Assembly (NCBI GenBank): GCA_002778195.1
Contig: PCDI01000011.1
Location: 240,362-304,361 of the forward strand
Length of the DNA stretch: 64,000 nt
Reading direction: 5' to 3'
DNA from: Raffaelea ambrosiae
Taxonomy: Eukaryota; Ascomycota; Sordariomycetes; Ophiostomatales; Ophiostomataceae
In this document: positions 54,580 to 64,000 of the stretch, one piece after another
Numbering within the stretch: position 1 is the first letter of the stretch
How the letters are laid out: the number at the start of each line of letters is the position of its first letter
Made by a program: the position numbers and the translations under genes
Notes under the pieces: generated by a model
Seen by the model: only the letters and a program-made list of their open reading frames with translations
Database searches by the model: none
What the model was told of the DNA's origin: nothing

Positions 54580-55578
54580 ATGGTCCTCACGCACACGACC
54601 AACCACACCTACTCCCACCCCTTCCCTACCGTCACGCTCGCCTTCTTCCTCCGCTACTGCTCGCCCCAGCTCAATCCCTTCGCCCAGCATGTGCTCAGCA
54701 CCGACACCATCTCCAGCCATGTCGACCAGGACACCGGCCGCCTGCACACGACCCGCATCCACCTGAAGAAGTCTCGCATGCCCAAGGCCGTCCTCAAGCT
54801 GTTGCCCACCAGCATGACCGGCGGCGTCGCCGACAAAGCCTCCTACATCCTCGAGACCAGCGTCATCGACATCCGCGAGGGCTGGATGCGCACCGAGAGC
54901 CGCAACCTCAACTTCACCGGCATCCTCTCCGTCGTCGAGCAGCAGGTCTACACGGCCCTGCCCATGTCGCCCGAGCAGCAGATGCAGCTGCAGCTTCCGC
55001 CCCAGGGCCCGGAGGACCTCGAGTGGTCGCAGCAGCCGCCGCCACCGCCGCCGTCCTCGCAAATTCGTGAGCAACTCCGGGAACAGCAGCAGCAGAAACT
55101 ACAGCGGGAGTCCATGCAGCAGCAGCAGCAACAGCAGGCAGCAGACGCCGCAGCCACCACAGGTGTCGAGACCACCGTCGTGTTCCGCTCGCGGCTCGGC
55201 GAGAAGATCCGCGAGCGCATCGGCCAGGGCCAGCAGCGGTACCAGCAGCAGATCCAGCAGCTCAAGGACCTGCAAGCACAGAGACAGCAGCAGCAACCGC
55301 CACAACAGCAACAGCAACAACCCGTCGATTTCACAACGGCCGACGACACGTACTCGTCGGGCTGGTTCAGCTCGGGCTGGATCAGCGGCATCGGTGCCAA
55401 GGGTATCCAGCGCACCATTGAGGCCATTGCATCGACCAAGACGCAAGACCAGCTGGGCAAGAGCCGCGAGGGCATGCGCATGATCCTGGAGCGGCTGCGG
55501 CAGACCGGCATCATGGGTGTGCTGGAGCTGCGGAGGCGCGCTATCGAGGGCAACCTGGAGGCTATGGAGATTGCCTGA
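54580..55578 (+). CDS. PRELI/Ups-family mitochondrial phospholipid transfer protein with Gln-rich insert
   Basis: Single exon of 332 aa. The N-terminal PRELI/MSF1 domain is clear: SHPFPTVTLAFFLRYCSPQ, NPFAQHVLSTDTISSHVDQ, LHTTRIHLKKSRMPK and ESRNLNFTGILSVVEQ. Ups/PRELI proteins work with Mdm35/TRIAP1 in the intermembrane space and carry phosphatidic acid or phosphatidylserine between mitochondrial membranes for cardiolipin and phosphatidylethanolamine synthesis. From about residue 145 to 255 the protein is Gln/Pro-rich with runs of up to seven Gln, splitting the domain from a C-terminal helical part (AKGIQRTIEAIASTKTQDQL to the end) that probably is its last helix. The protein is thus much longer than the usual 175-230 aa. 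Which Ups member it matches is unsure. Confidence 0.88.
   Translation: MVLTHTTNHTYSHPFPTVTLAFFLRYCSPQLNPFAQHVLSTDTISSHVDQDTGRLHTTRIHLKKSRMPKAVLKLLPTSMTGGVADKASYILETSVIDIREGWMRTESRNLNFTGILSVVEQQVYTALPMSPEQQMQLQLPPQGPEDLEWSQQPPPPPPSSQIREQLREQQQQKLQRESMQQQQQQQAADAAATTGVETTVVFRSRLGEKIRERIGQGQQRYQQQIQQLKDLQAQRQQQQPPQQQQQQPVDFTTADDTYSSGWFSSGWISGIGAKGIQRTIEAIASTKTQDQLGKSREGMRMILERLRQTGIMGVLELRRRAIEGNLEAMEIA
55080..55325 (+). repeat. CAG/CAA-rich tract encoding Gln runs in the PRELI-like gene
   Basis: Several interrupted CAG/CAA runs, including seven Gln codons near 55117-55137 and six near 55303-55320. Confidence 0.9.
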
Positions 55579-57957
55579 GTTCTGATGGCAACGAGCAAAC
55601 ATTGGGCTTGAACAAGACGAAAATTCAAAAAAAAAAGAAGCAAACCAAAGTCTTCTTCGCATGCTCCAGCTTCCAGCCAGCCTCGCGCGAGAGTGTGAGA
55701 GCGAAAGGGGGTGACAACGTCGAGCCGTGGGGGGTTGCGGCCAAGAGGACGACGGAAGAAACACGCCTCTACGTGTCGATACAAGCCGCTCCAGCGTATG
55801 AAAGAAAGCCTTTGGATGCAGTCTCCGTTCCTGAGACAGCACCATGTTGTCGTCTCGACGACAATGAAAGAGAGCCCCTTCCCGCCGGGGCCACACTGGA
55901 CCCTGAACAATGGAACACGCACGCACGCACTCAAGCACACGCCTACAACGAACCGCCAAACCAAACACTTGCATCGTTGTGCTATCTGTATAACCAATCT
56001 TCAGCATACCCGACTCCATCATTTTATTCGATTTTTGTGTTGCATTTACATATCCTGTTGTACAAAATTCATGAAAAAAGGCGGCGGTAACGGCGAAAGG
56101 CGAAAATGCAAAACCCGAGCAAAGAAAAACACAAAAAAAAAACCGCAACAAGCAGAATCAAGCAGAATCTAGGCCCGGTAGGAAAAGCCCGGGGACCAAC
56201 AACACAGCAACGGCGTTTTATCTTTTTTTTTCTGGTTCCTATATAATTTGGATCTCATGAAGTTCGGTCACACTTCAGTTGTATGTTTGCATGGGGAGGG
56301 AAGGGTTTTTTGTGTTGTATGTTTCAAACCAAGGGGGCCCCAAAAGGAGTCTTGCCATTGTTTTTGTTCTACCATTTCGTGTTGCAACGGCGGGATAGCA
56401 CACACAGCACTGGGGGACTTTTGCCTGTCTGTAACATAGAGAGTACCTGTACGTGTGTGCGTGGGTGTGTGAGTTGTGGAAGGACTGTGTCCGCCTCAAG
56501 GAAATCTCCAATCTCTTGCTTCCTTTGCAGCAAGGCTTCTCACTATTGTGTATATATATAAAAATCAAACGATCACACATATGACTGCAGCTGTTTCTGC
56601 AACTGTTTCTGTTAGTGATTCTACAAGTGTTTTATACGTGTTTCTGCAAGCTTTCTCACAGAAGTCACGACGTCTCAAGATCGGATACGTTCTTTTTTTA
56701 AGAAAAGGGGAAAATGTCATCATTCAAACGCCTAGCCAAGTTGAGAGGGGAGGAAGAAAAAAAAGTAGCCTCCGCCATGTTGCTGCTTTCTTTCTGACCA
56801 TCAAAGTTTCCCGGCCGTCTTCCCAGAACGCGAAATAAAAAATACCGAAAGAAGGAAATGGGGAAAAGAATACGAAGAAAAAGAAAAAAGCACACGCTGC
56901 CATACCGATTATAGTACAGCAAAAAGTTACAAGAGTAATGTGTTTTGTGTGTTTTTGTGTCTCTCCCTTTCTTTTGTCTCCCCTCCTCCCCCTTCTGTCT
57001 TTGTTTAGGAGTGACGGCAGTGGTGAAGATGATGATGGCGCTGGGGGTTTGTGGAAGTGATTGCGTCTTTGTGATTCTTTCTAATACACCCGTCAAAATA
57101 GATTTCGCTCTTCATAGTTCCATGATGCACACCAGAACGGAACAAAAAAAAAACATAACAAGGCCAAAAAAGCAAAGGTAATAATGATGATGAAACTTGG
57201 GTCCAGAAAAAAAACAAGCAAGATGAATGGCGAGTGTGGGATTCTGTATTTGTTCAGTGAAAAAATGCGTGAAGAGTTGGGAGGTGGTGAGCGTGTGCGT
57301 TTACGTGAGCTAAGGTGAGGAGTGAAGATGTTTGTTCAATGAGGAAAAAAAAAAAGGAGAACATGGGAGGCGCCAAATCAAGTAGAGTGGAATAAACACC
57401 TGGTTCCTCCAGACGACAAAGCAATGGGGATGCAAAAAACAGGGGGGAAAAAAGGTTGAAGGGTGAGAGAAGAAGAATGCCAAAGGAAACGTTCAAGCAC
57501 AAAAAGGGACAAAACAGCATGCACGAAACATAAACAAGAAAAGCAATCAGGCAATGGACAATGAAAGGAGAAAACCACAAAAACCACAAAAAGAGGCAAC
57601 CAGAACTACAGCTTGCTGCGCCATCGCATCACCGTTCTCATCATACACACAAAGTCTATCGTCCCCTTTTGATTTTGTCTTGTTTCGCATGTGCATTCGT
57701 CCTCGTTCTGTTCTGTCTTCTCCTCAATCTTCTTCTTCCCGGAACGTGCTCGGTATGGCCACGGGGAACGAGTGGTGTCGTTTCTTGGTGGGAACAGGAG
57801 TAAAGTACTGGTAGTCCCGACATCGTGCCCGATCCCGTTTCCGGCCGTGACTGCGGCTGCGGTTCACTCGAATACTATCGTCGAATGGGGCCAGCAGGAG
57901 CGTCGTAGGTGAGTCGTCTGGACAGGGCAGTGCCGATCGTAGACCTGGCGTCGCTTT
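55579..57957. other. Intergenic between convergent PRELI-like and myosin V genes
   Basis: 2.4 kb between two stop codons, unusually long for a convergent pair here. No gene recognised. A-rich with numerous A runs. Confidence 0.4.
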
Positions 57958-60900
57958 CTAAGCGCTGGCCTCGATGGGCTCGGGGGCCTCGTCCAGATCG
58001 CCGAGCTCGCCCTGGTCATCGTAGTCGAGCTCCTGCTTCTCCTGCTGCGCAACAGCCTGCGCCGAGACGATCTCTGCTAGCCGCTTGAGTCTGGGTGTTT
58101 GCAGCCCTGTGTGACTGTTAGCAGGGGTTGTGATTCAACAACAAGGAAACGAAAACAAAACGGGGAAACGTACAAGATGGCGTGTAGGTCTCAAGCGCAG
58201 TGATCACACGCGGCTCAGCAATCTCGTACGGGCCACTGTCGTCCATATCGACAGCCTGCAGCAGCAGAACGTCGCCCTTCTCGTTGACCTTGGAGGCGAC
58301 AGCCTTCATGATGTCGCCGTTGATGGGCTGTTCGTAGTCCGCCACGAGGTACTGGTTCAGCAGCTTCTGAATCTGGTTGGGCGACAGCCTGTGAAAAGAC
58401 AAGTCAGCTACTTTGCTCTGGTGAACGTGATACGTACTCCATGGAAGGATATCAAACTTACATCCAGCAGATGTCTTGGATGATCTCGATGTCACTCAGT
58501 GTTGCCTTCTTCAGCTGCAGAAGCTTTGTAGCTTGCTGTTTGAGAGAGTTAGTGTCAATCCGAAGGACTTGAGATAGCAGAGACTACAACGGAAAAAAGG
58601 GAAAAAAAGAACATACCATCAAGTGCTCCAGCTGGAGAGTGCCCTCGGGCATGTCGTGGCTCTTGCACCACTCCTCGATCCGAGTGATGTTGTAGTTGAT
58701 CTGCAGACCACGCTTCCACGACAAGAAGTTGCGGCGCATCAGCAGGTCATTGAAGGCAGTGACGCCCACGAGCTTGAGCAGCTCCGTCATGGTCTGTGTG
58801 ATGATGGTGTTCTCGAGGTAGTAGGCCTTCATGGCGCGGTAGACGCTGTTGAGCAGGCTCAGCAGGTTGTCCATGCTGTAGGCGGGCGAGGTGTTTGTCT
58901 GCAGCAGCTTGCCCAGGAACCGGCTGTTCTCGTTGGTGATGAAGCCCGGCAGAGACTGCGACTCGATGATGGCAGGGATGATCATCTTCTGCAGCTTCTT
59001 CTTGAGCACCTTCATCCACGTGTGGTAGATGTTAAACTCGAGGCTCTCGAGGTCGTGCTTGACAATCTCCAGCAACCGGTCGTACTCGTAGTTGTCCTCC
59101 TTCTGCTGCTCGTACCAGTCCTCAGCCAAGAAGACAAACGAGAGCATCTCGTGCACGTTGGACAGCCAGAAGGCGCCCGGGTTGATGGCATCCTCGCCAT
59201 CGTGCTGCATCACCTCCTGCTGGATGGACTGCATGACGTTGGCCAGGAACCGCTCCGACTCCTTGACGAAGCCGTTGTTCCACATCTCCGACGTCACCAG
59301 GTTGATCAGGTATGAAGGGAAGAGCACCTCCTTATCCGACGGCGCCGGAACCGTGTTGGGTGAGGGGATCTTGAGGTTGCGGATCAGGCCCATCGTCACC
59401 TCCTCGTTCAGACCGTCCTCGTCGGCCAGCAGACCCTCGAGCTCGAGCTCGATGTTGTCGACGCCCGGCACCTGGCGACTGGTAATCGCCATGGACACAG
59501 GCCGCGGGTTGTAAGCCATGCTGTAGCGGTCCAGCTCGCGCGGGTCGGCACCGGCGCTGCGGCGCTTCGTCGGCTTCTTGGACGCCACGAGGTTGATGAG
59601 GCCGTTGGCGACGGGCGGCAAGATGCCGTTGCCGTTGACACCGTTGCCGTTCACGAAGTCGCCGTTGCCGTTCATCATGGGGCCAGCACGGCGGGCCAGC
59701 TCCAGGGCCTCCTGCATCTCGGTCAGCTGCTGGCGCAGGTTGTTCTTCTCGGCCTCGCTGCGGGTGACCTCCTGGCGAGCATTCTCGAGGTCGGTGCTGG
59801 TGGCACGGAGCGAGTCCTTGAGGTCTTGCTCCTCCTTCTGCATGCGGCGCACGTTGGCGGTGGACTCTTCGAAGTTGCGCTGCAGCTTCTGCATCTCCTC
59901 CTCCATCTGCGACAGGCGGGCAGCCGTGATGCCGGCCTGGTTGGCCTCTGTCTGCAGCTCCTTGGTCTTCTGCTCCAGGTCCTTGTGGCGGTTCTGCCAC
60001 GACTTGATCTGGCCCTGGTAGCTCTCGACCTGGCTCTTGAGCTCCTTGTTCTGGGCGCGGGCAGTGCCCAGCGACTGCGTCAGCTCGACGACCTTGTTCT
60101 CCAGCTTGTACGAGATCTGCTTGAGATCGCGCGCCTCCTCGCGCATCGTCTTGTAGCCGCGGCGGGCTTGCCGGCCGCGCCACAAGCTCTGCACCAGAAC
60201 GGCCTTCTTGCGGTACTGGTGCCACGCGCGCGCGGCACGGCGCGCCCGCCAGACACGCTGGATGAGCACGGCCGCGTTGCCGAGACGCGTCTCCATGATC
60301 TCCTTGCGCAGCAGGTAGCCCTTGAAGGCGGCCTGGGCCATGGCGAGATCGGCGCGCGTGCGCAAGTACGCCCGGCGCTGCTTCTGGCCGCGCCAGACGC
60401 GCTGGATGGTGGTGGCCGCGCGGCTGGTGCGCAGCTCCATGGCCTGCCGCCGAGCAATGTAGGCACGGGCGAGGGACTGCACATGGACAATGGACTCGCG
60501 GGCCTCCAGGTAGCGGCGCCGGTAGTATTTGGCGCGCAGGTTCTTCTGGATGAGCACGGCGCAGTCGTTCAGGCGGTTGGTGCGCAGGTTCTCGAGGAAG
60601 GCGAGCATGCCAGCGCGGAAGAAAATCTTGGTCAGACCCAGCTGGTACTTGTCCAGGCCCTGGCCGGAGCTGGTGCCGAGCGCCTTCTTCAGAATGGCAT
60701 CGGCCATCTGGCGGATCTCCGACGTCCACTGCGACGAGTGCACCAGCATGTAGTAGCGCAGGGCAAACTCCTCGTAGGTCCAGCGGGTCGGGTAGCCAGC
60801 GCAGCTAATGCGGACGGTCTCGAGCACACCACAGGCGCGCAGCTGGCTCAGCACCATGGGGCCTTCGAACTTCCAGGCCTCCTTGCCCTCGTTGGGCTTG

Positions 60901-63188
60901 ATGCAGCGAATGTAGTGCACATCGGTGTTGTTGATGGTGTTCATCAGCTCGATCAGCGAAGAGCGGAAGATGCCGCCGAGCGTGGGCTTGCGGTTGACGG
61001 CAACGCCGATGCGGCGGCCGGGCGTCGCCTTGACAGCGGTGGTGGACGCGGCCAGGTCCTTCTCGCGCACAGCCGACGCGGCCTCGAGGACTTGGGTCAG
61101 GAAGGAGTTGCTGGACGCACGCAGGACGGCCAGGTGCTCGTCGGGCACGGTGTCGCGGTTCTTGTCGATGAAGCCTTCGGACTCGTAGGTGACGTCGATG
61201 GCGTAGTGGCAGACGGTAAAGGACGACTTGCCAAAGCGCGGCTTCTTGTAGAAGCGGTTCTTGTCGCCGGAGAAGTTCTGGTGCAGCTTGGTGACGAGCT
61301 GCTCGTCGGAGCCCATCGGCAGACGCGACTCTTCGTCGAGCAGGGACAGGATGCCCATCTTGCCCTCGATCAGGTCGATACACGGCTGGTTGTCCGAGAA
61401 GTCGATAAAGGTCCAGTCGATCTCCTCGCGCAGATACTCCTCCTGCTCGAGCTTGAAGACGTGCTGGTTGAACTCCTGCTGCAGCTTCTCGTTGGCATAG
61501 TTGATGCAGAACTGCTCGAACGAGTTCTTGGCAAAATGCTCGAAACCGTAGATATCGAGAACGCCGATAAACGAGGTCACACGGCTGAGGACGGACTCGG
61601 TGGCCAGGCTGTTGTTGATAATGTCGACAAGCCAGTCGAACAGGCTGGAGTAGATGTACTTGGCCACAGAGTCGCGCACGACAAAGGCCTGCGCAGGCGA
61701 CAGGTTGGAGATGATCTTATCACCGCGGGTGACGAGCTGCTTCTTGACGATCCAGCGGGCAAATTCAGGGGCGTTGATGCCGAGAATGGCGCAGGCACGC
61801 TCCAGCGAGGGCTCATTGGGAGCCAGCACGGCCTCGGTGCGGGTCTGGCCGATCTTGATGTTGCCGAGGTGCAGCAGACCAGCCAGGACGCGGAAGATGT
61901 CGTTCTGCTGGTCCGTGGTGATGCCGACGGTGGTGAGCGAGTCCTTGGTGGCAACGAACTCGGCCTTGTCGTCGACGCCGTCAATGGTCGGCGTGCTGCC
62001 CTGGTTGAGGTACTCGAACTGGTCGACGGGGAGCAGGTCGAGCTCCTCGCGCATCTGGTCGGACACGCCGGCGACAAGCTGGTAGAAGATGTGGTAGTTG
62101 CGCTCCTTGACCGGCTGGAAGACGAGACGCGACCGCTCGAGCAGGTAGGTGCGGATCTTGGCGCCAATGATGTTGGTGCCCTTGTCGAACATGATCTCGA
62201 TGTACTTGCCGAAGCGCGACGAGTTGTCGTTGCGGGTGGTCTTGGCGTTGCCAAAGGCTTCCATGATGGGATTGGTGGCCAGGATCTGCTCCTCCGTCTC
62301 GCTCATGGCGTCGGGGCCCTTCTTCGGGCGCGAGCCCGGGTTCGACGGCGACTCGCGCGTGGCGAAGTAGCGCATGATGTACTTGGCGCTCACGGTCTTG
62401 CCGGCACCAGACTCGCCGGAGACGACAATGGTCTGGTTCTTGTTGTCGCGGATCATGTCCATGAAGGCCTCCTCGGCAATGGCGAACAGATGTGGGGCCT
62501 GCGTAGCCCGCTGCTTGCCTGCATAGACCTGGACCATGCCCGGCACGTAGAGCGAGTCGACACGGGCAAAGGGATTTGTTGCTATTAAAACGATGCCGGA
62601 GTATGTGTAGATTTCCTTCTGTGTATAGCGAAGGCGGATGGCCTGCAGGACTGAAGAGTAGGGCGGCGCAGATGTCAGTATCATGTCAGGACACGGAAGA
62701 TATCAGGGCTGGCCGCAGGTAGCAGCGTCTGGGGCGTGCAGCCACGCCAGCTGCGCGTCAAACACCGCGGGGAGCACTGGGGAGCACCTACCAGCCGGCT
62801 CGTTCAGATGCGACAGGTTTGTGAGATCGTCGCTGGCTTCGAGCATCGAGGGATTCATTAGGGGAGGCAGGGATGGATCGGTGCCTTTCTCGAGGGCCGC
62901 AACCGTGACGGTGACCTCTTTTGTCTGCATTTTTGGCGATATGCGGTCAGTACGTGCGAATCTCTCTGGGCTTCTTTTGTTCCTCGTCCTCGGCCTGCAG
63001 ATGCGTGCATGCGCAGGGCCGCAAAGGCTCTCCAGGGGGTCGTGTCCTCTTACCTCGCCATTCTCGAGCTGGAACTCGAGGACGACCTTGTCGCCCTTGG
63101 GCGTCTTCTTGATCACCTCGGAGGGCACCCAGCCCTCGGTGGCATCGGGTTGCCAGGCCCGCGTGCCAATGTCATATGTTTCCGCCAT
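57958..63188 (-). CDS. MYO2: Class V myosin heavy chain
   Basis: Six exons, read downwards: 63188-63054, 62924-62792, 62650-58617, 58535-58462, 58388-58174, 58106-57958, giving 1579 aa. Order: SH3-like N-terminus (WVPSEVIKKTPKGDKVVLEF), motor domain with P-loop GESGAGKT, switch I region NDNSSRFGKY and switch II DIYGFEHF, actin-binding region HYIRCIKPNE, a neck with about six IQ motifs (for example AATTIQRVWRGQKQRR), a coiled coil (about 870-1050), a short Asn/Gly linker (NGNGDFVNGNGVNGNG), and a C-terminal DIL cargo-binding domain. It moves vesicles and organelles along actin towards hyphal tips. The C-terminal exon ends in an acidic tail (DDQGELGDLDEAPEPIEA). Length and order match filamentous-fungal myosin V. 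Third-position GC is very high. Confidence 0.96.
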
Positions 63189-63365
63189 GGTCGGTGTGTG
63201 TGAGAGAAGCGGCCGGCGGCCGGCGGTGCTGGACAGTCGTGGTGAGGGGATAAGGAAGGCGGGCGTTGACCAGAGCGACTTGGTTTGAAAAGGGGGATTC
63301 GGAGGTGGATTTGGGCTGAGCCAAATTCAGGGTGCGGTCTTTCACGAGCCAACAAAAGGCGGCGC

Positions 63366-63402
<37 letters not shown>

Positions 63403-64000
63403 CAGCGACGTCGAATGCAGGCGTGCACAGCAGTTCAAAGAGGCTGTCTCTCGAGAAGAAAGAGGGATGGGGTCCCAAAATGGCGGCGGGCTGGTCGTCG
63501 AGGTCGAGGGCGGCAGTTCGACAGGTTTTCGGGGGGCGGTGAGAGAGAAAGGCGACACCGAAGAGACGGTGAAATGAGAGGAGGGAGGAAGGGAGAGGGA
63601 GGCGGCGAAGGAGAGATAGCGAAAAATGACGCTACCGACAATAGGGTTCCCCTGAGTGGAAAGACATTAAAAGAAGTACAGCGGCGAGGAAGAAGAAACA
63701 AGACAAAAAAAGGAGTGCGGACAGCACAATCAAGGGCCGCACAAAGAGGGAATGAGGGAGAAGGGAAAGCAAAAGGCAAGAAAGAAAAAGAAAAAAAAAG
63801 GAGTATGCCGTTGCAGATGCAGTCGAGATGGATGCTGCGGAATGTCGTCGTCTGGAAAGGAGAGAAACGGGACGAGACTGGCGAAAAGGCGAGGCACGAG
63901 AAAAAGGAAGCAAAAGTGGCTCCCTGGAACGGCTACTCAAGTCTCTTTTTTTTTTGTCGATGGCGTATCCTAGACTATTGCTCCTGCTTAGATGAGACGC
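63189..64000. promoter_or_regulatory. Upstream region of myosin V to the window edge
   Basis: No gene recognised in the 812 bp. On the transcribed strand the tract is C/T-rich, as expected of a leader and promoter, and holds a CAG triplet repeat. Confidence 0.45.
63367..63405 (+). repeat. (CAG)11-TAG-CAG triplet repeat in the myosin V upstream region
   Basis: Eleven uninterrupted CAG units, one TAG, one CAG on the + strand (CTG in the transcript direction), about 180 bases upstream of the myosin V start codon. Confidence 0.95.

Noticed and set aside
59826..62588. A 920-aa open frame on the + strand opposite the myosin V motor and neck.
   Set aside because: It mirrors the myosin V exon; high third-position GC and the absence of TAA/TAG-generating codons on the opposite strand explain it. 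The translation has no family resemblance and is Leu/Val/Gly/Ala-biased.

Overview
The window is nuclear DNA of a filamentous ascomycete (Pezizomycotina, most probably Sordariomycetes; I cannot name the genus). The evidence is moderately high GC, genes interrupted by introns of about 55-150 nt with GTRNGT donors, CTAAC-like branch sites and YAG acceptors, pyrimidine-rich leaders, C-ending codons, and a housekeeping set of fungal type (Mpe1, Ecm14, Urc1, class V myosin). There are no operons, no CRISPR, no recognisable transposon and no tRNA that I could find. A 5-base N gap at 47137-47141 marks a scaffold join.

Layout, left to right: ECM14-like pseudo-carboxypeptidase (-), ABHD11-like mitochondrial hydrolase (+), Rab18-like GTPase (-), ribosomal protein eS1 (-), an unrecognised 172-aa protein (-), a 4.2-kb gene-free stretch, D-3-phosphoglycerate dehydrogenase (+), URC1-type GTP-cyclohydrolase-II-like protein (-), transcription elongation factor Elf1 (+), uracil phosphoribosyltransferase (-), WAPL cohesin-release factor (+), a stand-alone NIF3-type domain protein (-), a 3.4-kb gap, Rheb GTPase (+), cytosolic seryl-tRNA synthetase (+), a C78-family (ZUP1/Mug105-like) deubiquitinase (+), ITPase (-), Fap7/AK6 (-), mitochondrial release factor 1 (-), a gamma-glutamyltransferase-like enzyme (+), Mpe1 (-), a PRELI/Ups protein (+) and class V myosin (-).

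Most genes are unrelated housekeeping genes. The possible functional pair is URC1 and uracil phosphoribosyltransferase, separated only by the small ELF1 gene; both activities belong to the URC route of uracil catabolism.

The most striking signal is at the gene-structure level. Two genes, SES1 (18 exons) and URC1 (15 exons), are far more intron-dense than the others and contain micro-exons: 3 nt in SES1 (supplying part of the codons for Ala-Thr at the conserved TSEQ serine-binding motif), and 4 nt and 9 nt in URC1. All reading frames close exactly only if these micro-exons are used. Other signals: a 26-bp minisatellite filling the FAP7 intron whose transcribed strand has no A, an ATG-free stretch of about 890 nt before the Rheb start, a Rab18-like protein with a degenerate G4 motif, and a run of 29 G beside the uracil phosphoribosyltransferase start. 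All exon coordinates were read by eye from splice signals and phase; each gene model adds up to a whole number of codons.
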